Shown here one piece after another: positions 5,789-9,739 of a stretch of 9,739 nucleotides of DNA. Position numbers and translations under genes: made by a program. Below the pieces are notes generated by a model. That model was given only the letters and a program-made list of their open reading frames with translations. It did not search any database and was not told where the DNA came from. This stretch comes from Casimicrobiaceae bacterium (lineage in GTDB: Bacteria > Pseudomonadota > Gammaproteobacteria > Burkholderiales > Casimicrobiaceae), in NCBI GenBank assembly GCA_955652025.1, contig CATPAO010000111.1, forward strand, positions 1 to 9,739, given 5' to 3'. The stretch's first letter is position 1, and each line of letters begins with the position of its first letter.

Positions 5789-6689
5789 GTGACGACATTC
5801 GGTTCGACGGCACCGTCCGCTTTGATCGTCGCGGAGCCGGGCCGATTTGCGCGCGACGTCCTGCGCGCGTTTCGCGCCAATCAAGGGCTTCTCCTCGCCG
5901 GAGCGGTGGCCTCTTACGCGCTGCTGTCGCTGATCCCGCTGTTGATCCTGTTACTGATCGCGCTTTCGCATCTCATCGACGAGGCGCGGCTCCTGGCCAC
6001 GCTGTCGGAATACCTCCAAATCGTCGTCCCCGGCCAGTCGAACGCCATCGTGGCGGAGCTGCGGGCGTTTCTCGCGCACCGGGAAACGATCAGCGGTGTG
6101 CTGCTCGCGTCGATGCTCCTGTTCAGCGCGCTCGTGTTCACGGTCCTCGAGAACACGATGTCGGTCATCTTCCGCATCGCGTCGCCGCCCGCCGCCGCCG
6201 ATTCATCGTGTCGGCGCTACTGCCCTACGTCTTCATCATTTTTTGGGCGTCGGCTGGCTCGTCGTCACCGTCGTTTCCGGCAAGCTGTCGGTGCTTGCGA
6301 CGCACAACGTGACGGTGTTGGGCGTTCCACGCTCGCTCGAAGATCTTTCGGGCGACCTCCTTTATCTGCTCGGCGTCGCGGGTGAAATTCTGCTGCTGAC
6401 GGCAATCTATCTAGTGATGCCCGTCGGCAGGCTGTCGCTGCGGCACGCCCTGATCGGGGGCGTCACGGCCGGCCTTTTGTGGGAGATCACCCGGCACGTG
6501 CTGGTCTGGTACTACGGCACGATTTCGCAGATCCAAATCGTCTACGGTTCGTTGACAACCGCGATCGCCGTCTTGCTGAGCGTCGAGCTCGCGGCGATCG
6601 TTCTCCTTTTGGGCGCGCAGGTGATCGCCGAATACGAGCGGCTCGGACGCCGCGCGGCATCCCCGGCGGCGATACCGCGCCAAACATAG
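5789..6689 (+). pseudogene. YihY/RBN-family inner-membrane protein gene with two frameshifts
   Basis: The reading frames together encode a YihY/virulence factor BrkB (formerly RNase BN) family protein with several membrane helices, about 300 residues if repaired, the family's normal length. The GTG at 5789 with GGAG at 5777-5780 is the preferred start. Frame one runs LRAFRANQGLLLAGAVASYALLSLIPLL to NTMSVIF (to 6172). The expected continuation HRVAARRRRFIVSALLPYVFIIF is in a second frame (6175 to about 6240), and LGVGWLVVTVVSGKLSVL onward is in a third, ending with TAG at 6687-6689 after WEITRHVLVWYYGTISQIQIVYGSL. Each change equals loss of one base: one near 6173-6174, the other in the six-T run at 6239-6244. 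Unrepaired, the first frame stops at 6385 after 198 residues. Conserved sequence on all three sides argues for a recent mutation or assembly error, not long decay. Confidence 0.85.
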
Positions 6690-6795
6690 TCCGTGCGAGT
6701 GTGGAATTTTCTGCGGCGCCGGCTGTATGCGTTTGCGACCGCGCGCCACGGTGCACCGTCGCTTCCCGTCTCCCGCACTGCACAAGGAGGAGTCC
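6690..6795. other. Intergenic region upstream of the CHRD gene
   Basis: A 106-base spacer with no gene. It contains a 12-base perfect palindrome, ACGGTGCACCGT at 6748-6759, and a TATGCG at about 6725-6730 that is only a poor -10 match. No terminator is visible after the YihY stop, so read-through into the CHRD gene is possible. Confidence 0.4.
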
Positions 6796-7317
6796 ATGCG
6801 TTGCCGCCTGTTGCTATCCGCTGTGTCCATTCTGAGTGCCGGTCTCGCGCTGGTCGCAGCGCCGCCCGTCGCCGCCGAAACTGTCACGGTTCAATTGCGC
6901 GGATTCGAAGAGGTGCCGTCGAATGCCAGCGACGCGACGGGGTCGCTACGCCTTTTCATCAACGACCGTGCCGGCACCATCGACTACGAGCTCAGCTTCG
7001 ATGGGCTGGAAGGCGACGTCACCCAGGCGCATATCCACATCGGGCAGGCCGGCGTCGCCGCCGGCATCTCGATCTGGCTGTGCCAGACGGCCACCAACCC
7101 CGCGCCTGCCGCCGTCGCCGCGCTGACTCCACCCTGCCCAGCAGCGGGCACCGTAACCGGAACCCTCTCGGCTGCCAACGTCATCGGGCCCGCCGCGCAG
7201 CTCGTTACCGCCGGCGATTTGGACGACGTCATCCGGGCCATCCGCGCCGGCGTCGCGTACGGCAACGTGCACAGCAAGGTCGTCCCCGGCGGCGAGATCC
7301 GCGGCCAGTTGCATTAG
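6796..7317 (+). CDS. Exported CHRD domain-containing protein
   Basis: A 173-residue secreted protein consisting of a signal peptide and one CHRD domain, the immunoglobulin-like domain first described in chordin and widespread in bacterial exported proteins of unknown role. ATG 6796 is fixed by a near-consensus AAGGAGG at 6784-6790 (5-base spacing). The signal peptide has a hydrophobic core at about residues 5-22 and probable cleavage after PVAA (residue 27). The domain opens with LRGFEEVPSNASDATG, has the characteristic THxH-like segment TQAHIHIGQAG at 76-86 with His79 and His81, two cysteines (Cys96, Cys114) that could form a disulphide, and the closing block YGNVHSKVVPGGEIRGQL at 155-172. 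The stop codon overlaps that of the convergent Cys-rich gene by 4 bases. Confidence 0.93.
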   Translation: MRCRLLLSAVSILSAGLALVAAPPVAAETVTVQLRGFEEVPSNASDATGSLRLFINDRAGTIDYELSFDGLEGDVTQAHIHIGQAGVAAGISIWLCQTATNPAPAAVAALTPPCPAAGTVTGTLSAANVIGPAAQLVTAGDLDDVIRAIRAGVAYGNVHSKVVPGGEIRGQLH

Positions 7318-7634
7318 AGCGCTGTGCGGGATACCGACAACGGGGATCGCGCCGCGGTCCCCGTTGCGACCGACGACGAACCGCGCCCTCGGTCGGCGCG
7401 ATCCCGCAATCCCGTCGCGCCGACTTTCGCGCAATTCGCACAACAGTAGATCCGCCGCCGTGCCTCCACGCCATGTCCGATGATCGCGCAATTGCAATGC
7501 GCGCAACGCGGCGCGAGCACGTGAATCGCGCACGCGAAGCTGTCGAACGTGTGCGTCGTCGCGTCCTTAGTCACGGTGAACGATTTGTCGTGGTCGGCGT
7601 TTGTCCGATTCGCCCGGTAACGTTTCGCCGACAT
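7314..7634 (-). CDS. Small Cys/His-rich (putative metal-binding) protein
   Basis: A 106-residue minus-strand product whose core (residues about 28-80) looks like a conserved small bacterial family: THTFDSFACAIHVLAPRC, then AHCNCAIIGHGVEA, then RIYCCANCAKVGATGLRDRA. Seven cysteines (35, 44, 47, 49, 64, 65, 68) and His38, His46 and His54 are arranged as in small zinc-ribbon or metallothionein-like proteins, so metal binding is a fair inference; the actual function is unknown to me. The tail after residue 80 (Arg/Ser/Thr-rich) is probably not part of the fold and is encoded across the hairpin at 7339-7365. The ATG at 7634 has no clear ribosome-binding site; a GTG at codon 21 is a possible alternative start. 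It is convergent with the CHRD gene, the two stop codons overlapping at 7314-7317. Confidence 0.75.
   Translation of the reverse strand: MSAKRYRANRTNADHDKSFTVTKDATTHTFDSFACAIHVLAPRCAHCNCAIIGHGVEARRRIYCCANCAKVGATGLRDRADRGRGSSSVATGTAARSPLSVSRTAL
7339..7365. terminator. Long GC-rich hairpin after the CHRD gene (no T-run)
   Basis: AACGGGGATCGC at 7339-7350 pairs with GCGGTCCCCGTT at 7354-7365 around a GCC loop: 12 pairs, one of them a G-T wobble. It begins 22 bases past the CHRD stop, where a terminator would be expected, but no T-run follows on the plus strand. It lies inside the 3' coding end of the minus-strand Cys-rich gene. It may pause or protect the CHRD transcript 3' end; true intrinsic termination is doubtful. 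Confidence 0.4.
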
Positions 7635-7673
7635 GAAATACGCATCTGATGCGCATGACGCTTATCGTATTTC
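7635..7673. promoter_or_regulatory. Nested inverted repeats upstream of the Cys-rich gene
   Basis: GAAATACG at 7635-7642 is matched by its reverse complement CGTATTTC at 7666-7673, and between them CGCATC at 7641-7646 and GATGCG at 7648-7653 form a second, tight palindrome centred on one T. They lie directly before the minus-strand ATG at 7634, overlapping where its leader or ribosome-binding site should be. An operator or a leader hairpin is possible. This is an AT-richer island than the surrounding sequence, as expected of a promoter. Confidence 0.35.
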
Positions 7674-7753
7674 GGTCACGCCGGTGCCATGAAAAGGTGA
7701 CGCGAAGAACGTCGGCGATCGACCATCGCTCGAGAGTAGCAACCGATCGCGCG

Positions 7754-7759
7754 TAGAAT
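7754..7759 (+). promoter_or_regulatory. Candidate -10 box of the DUF1028 gene
   Basis: TAGAAT differs from the sigma-70 -10 consensus at one position and lies 46 bases upstream of the DUF1028 GTG, a sensible distance. No convincing -35 hexamer is present at the standard spacing, so this is only a candidate. Confidence 0.3.
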
Positions 7760-7804
7760 CGCCTGCGGCCACGCACCGGACGCGCGGTCGCAGGAGATTC
7801 GCGC

Positions 7805-8518
7805 GTGACTTGGTCGATCGTTGCCCGGGATGCATCCGGAAGCTTCGGGGTTGCCGTTGCCAGCCGATTTTTTGCGGTGGGCGCGCTGTGTCCGTACGCG
7901 CGTAGCGGCGTCGGCGCCGTCGCGACGCAGGCGCTCGTCAATCCGCTGTACGCGGCGCCGGCGCTCGACGCGATGGCGCGCGGCGACGATCCGGTGTCGA
8001 TCGTTCGATCGCTGGCCGCCGGCGACGCCGGCGGCGACCAGCGCCAAATTCACATGATCGATGCGCGCGGCCGCATTGGCGCGCACACGGGGTCCGCTTG
8101 CGTCGATTGGTGCGGCCATCGCAGCGGAACCGATTTTTCGGTCGCCGGCAACATGCTGGCGGGATCCGGTGTGCTCGAGGCCACGGCGGCGGCGTACGAG
8201 ACCTTGCGTGCGCTACCGTTCGCCGAGCGGCTGATCGCGGCGCTGGCGGCGGGCGAGGCGGCCGGCGGCGACAAGCGCGGCAAGCAAGCGGCTGCGCTCC
8301 TCGTCTGCACTACCGAGGACTATCCGGCGCTCGACCTCCGCGTCGATGACCACGCGGAACCGATCGCCGAGCTGCAGCGCCTGTATGCGAAAAGCCTCGA
8401 GCGCTTCCAGCCGTTCGTGCGCTGTCTGCCGTCGCGCGAACGTCCTGCCGGAATCTGCGACCGCGCCGCGATCGAGGCCGAAATCGAATGCTTCCAACGG
8501 GCGCGTGCCAAGGGCTAA
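7805..8518 (+). CDS. DUF1028 domain-containing protein
   Basis: A complete 237-residue DUF1028 protein starting at GTG 7805, supported by AGGAG at 7792-7796 (8-base spacing). Family signatures run in order: TWSIVARDASGSFGVAVASRFFAVGALCP at the N-terminus, GVGAVATQALVNPLYA at 36-51, GDQRQIHMIDARGRIGAHTG near 76-96, SVAGNMLAGSGVLEATAAAYE near 111-131, AAGGDKRGKQAAALLV near 151-166 and DLRVDDHAEPIAELQRL near 176-192. I recall the family being grouped with the N-terminal nucleophile hydrolase fold, so a peptidase or amidohydrolase-like role is plausible but unproven. The C-terminal 40 residues (after about 195) extend past the usual core and hold two Cys. It lies 86 bases before a peptide-type ABC binding protein, a pairing seen elsewhere for this family, which suggests work on imported peptides or amino-acid derivatives. 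Confidence 0.92.
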   Translation: MTWSIVARDASGSFGVAVASRFFAVGALCPYARSGVGAVATQALVNPLYAAPALDAMARGDDPVSIVRSLAAGDAGGDQRQIHMIDARGRIGAHTGSACVDWCGHRSGTDFSVAGNMLAGSGVLEATAAAYETLRALPFAERLIAALAAGEAAGGDKRGKQAAALLVCTTEDYPALDLRVDDHAEPIAELQRLYAKSLERFQPFVRCLPSRERPAGICDRAAIEAEIECFQRARAKG

Positions 8519-8534
8519 ATCGAAGGGTGGCGCG

Positions 8535-8543
8535 TGCTATGCT
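8535..8543 (+). promoter_or_regulatory. Candidate extended -10 promoter and structured leader of the ABC binding-protein gene
   Basis: TGCTATGCT has the form of an extended -10 element (TGn followed by TATGCT) 61 bases before the ATG at 8605, with no clear -35. The following leader contains a 12-base palindrome (CCCGCGCGCGGG, 8553-8564) and a small hairpin (GGGAC, loop GCT, GTCCC, 8563-8575). The gene could equally be read from the DUF1028 promoter. Confidence 0.3.
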
Positions 8544-8604
8544 GAATCCATTCCCGCGCGCGGGGACGCTGTCCCGTTGCGTCGCTCACCCCACGGAGAT
8601 TCTC

Positions 8605-9739
8605 ATGCGTTTGCCCCCGCTGCTTCGGCCCTGGGTTGCGCTCGTTTTGCTCGTCGGCATCACGGCGGCGGGCGCGGCGCACGCGCAAACGCTGCGCATC
8701 GGCCTGGCCGAAGATCCGGATGTGCTCGACCCGACGCTCGCGCGGAGCTTCGTCGGCCGGGTCGTGTTCGCGTCGCTGTGCGACAAGCTGTTCGACATCG
8801 ACGAAAAGCTCAACATCGTGCCGCAGCTCGCCACGGCGTACGAATGGTCGGCCGACAGCAAGGCGCTGACATTGAAGCTGCGCCCCGGTGTCACGTTCCA
8901 TGACGGCGAGAAGTTAGACGCCGCCGCGGTCAAGTACAGCATCGAGCGGCACAAAACGATGGCGGGGTCGAATCGCCGCGGCGAGCTGGCGCCGGTCGCG
9001 TCCGTCGACGCCGTCGATCCGATGACGGTGCGCCTCAATTTGTCCGCGCCGTTCGCCCCGCTGTTGGCGCAGCTCGCCGATCGCGCGGGGATGATCGTGT
9101 CGCCCAAGGCAGCGCAGGCGGAGGGCGAAAAATTCGGCGCGATGCCGGTGTGCGCGGGCCCGTTCCGTTTCGTCGAGCGGGTGGCGCAGGACCGGATCGT
9201 GCTCGAGCGCTTCGCCAACTACTGGAACAAGGGCGAGATCCATTTCGATCGCGTCGTGTATCTGCCGATTCCCGATTCGACGGTGCGCCTCGCGAATTTG
9301 CGTTCCGGCCAGCTCGACTTCATCGAGCGGCTCGCCGGCTCCGATGTGCCGCAGTTGAAGAGCGACAACCGGTTCAAGCTCGCGCAGATCACCGAGATCG
9401 GCTACCAAGGCATCACGATCAACGTCGGCAAGAGCGATCTCGCGCAGAAGAATCCTCTGGGCCGCGATCCGCGCGTGCGCGAGGCATTTGAACTCGCTCT
9501 CGACCGCCAAGGAATCGTGCAGGTCGCGGCGGACGGCGCGGCCGACGTCGGCAATCAATGGGTCGCGCCGACCAATGCGTTCTATGCGAAGAACGTGCCG
9601 ATTCCGAAACGCGACGTCGCCCGCGCCAAGGCGCTGTTGCAGGAAGCCGGCGTGCCGAACCCGACGATCACGCTGATGACGCCGACGACGGCGGACGCGC
9701 AGCGGATCGCGCAAGTCGTGCAGGCGATGGTCAAGGACG
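8605..9739 (+). CDS. ABC transporter family 5 substrate-binding protein (DppA/OppA-like, 3'-truncated)
   Basis: The first 378 residues of an SBP_bac_5 protein, the periplasmic binding component of a dipeptide, oligopeptide, opine or nickel-type ABC importer; full members are about 500-540 residues, so roughly 150 are off the right edge. ATG 8605 follows GGAG at 8595-8598 (6-base spacing). A Sec signal peptide covers residues 1-27 (hydrophobic PWVALVLLVGITAAG, cleavage after AHA), so it is not a lipoprotein. Family blocks are LRIGLAEDPDVLDPTLARS, then LCDKLFDID, LATAYEWSADSKALTLKLRPGVTFHDGEKLDAAAVKYSIER, VCAGPFRFVE, RFANYWNKGEIHFDRVVYLPIPD, RLANLRSGQLDFIE and GRDPRVREAFELALDRQGIV. Ligand type cannot be told from sequence; permease and ATPase genes would be expected downstream. 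Confidence 0.95.
   Translation, partial: MRLPPLLRPWVALVLLVGITAAGAAHAQTLRIGLAEDPDVLDPTLARSFVGRVVFASLCDKLFDIDEKLNIVPQLATAYEWSADSKALTLKLRPGVTFHDGEKLDAAAVKYSIERHKTMAGSNRRGELAPVASVDAVDPMTVRLNLSAPFAPLLAQLADRAGMIVSPKAAQAEGEKFGAMPVCAGPFRFVERVAQDRIVLERFANYWNKGEIHFDRVVYLPIPDSTVRLANLRSGQLDFIERLAGSDVPQLKSDNRFKLAQITEIGYQGITINVGKSDLAQKNPLGRDPRVREAFELALDRQGIVQVAADGAADVGNQWVAPTNAFYAKNVPIPKRDVARAKALLQEAGVPNPTITLMTPTTADAQRIAQVVQAMVKD

Noticed and set aside
6238..6246. Programmed -1 frameshift at ATT TTT TGG in the YihY gene
   Set aside because: A second, non-slippery frame break lies upstream, and YihY proteins are not known to use recoding; indels are simpler.
6748..6759. 12-base perfect palindrome ACGGTGCACCGT before the CHRD gene
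   Set aside because: About two such palindromes are expected by chance in a window this size; no other support.
8914..9714. 266-residue minus-strand open frame
   Set aside because: Antisense to the well-supported ABC binding-protein gene; Arg/His-rich shadow composition.

Overview
The window is a high-GC stretch, roughly two-thirds G+C by eye, with strong third-position GC bias and little intergenic space. Gene content points to a betaproteobacterium, probably a soil or environmental member of the Burkholderiales. The main reason is two periplasmic receptors of the Bug (TctC-like) family, which is hugely expanded in that group. No RNA gene, insertion sequence, CRISPR array or phage gene was seen.

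Left part (1-4085): a tightly packed plus-strand operon. It runs from a Bug receptor entering from the left edge, to an MmgE/PrpD-family enzyme, a second complete Bug receptor, and an alpha/beta hydrolase. The first three genes are joined by 4-base ATGA stop/start overlaps, and the fourth follows after 18 bases. The likely theme is capture and breakdown of an unidentified small organic acid: two binding proteins, a dehydratase/decarboxylase/epimerase-type enzyme and an ester or C-C hydrolase. No TctA/TctB membrane subunits are in view.

Middle part (4086-7634): small, mostly monocistronic genes of an envelope or stress character. In order these are a dodecin of the type lacking the flavin-stacking tryptophan, an antisense 126-residue orphan, a 74-residue orphan, an exported YXWGXW-repeat protein with a strong intrinsic terminator, a YihY/RBN-family membrane protein broken by two closely spaced single-base frameshifts, an exported CHRD-domain protein, and a convergent minus-strand Cys/His-rich small protein. 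The intergenic space at 4751-4896 holds two abutting perfect inverted repeats.

Right part (7805-9739): a DUF1028 protein followed by the first 378 residues of a family 5 (DppA/OppA-like) ABC substrate-binding protein, probably the start of a peptide or opine uptake cluster continuing off the right edge.

Nothing here is clearly a new defence or mobile system. The points most worth a second look are the double frameshift in the YihY gene, the paired inverted repeats, the double-receptor operon and the two orphan genes around the repeats.
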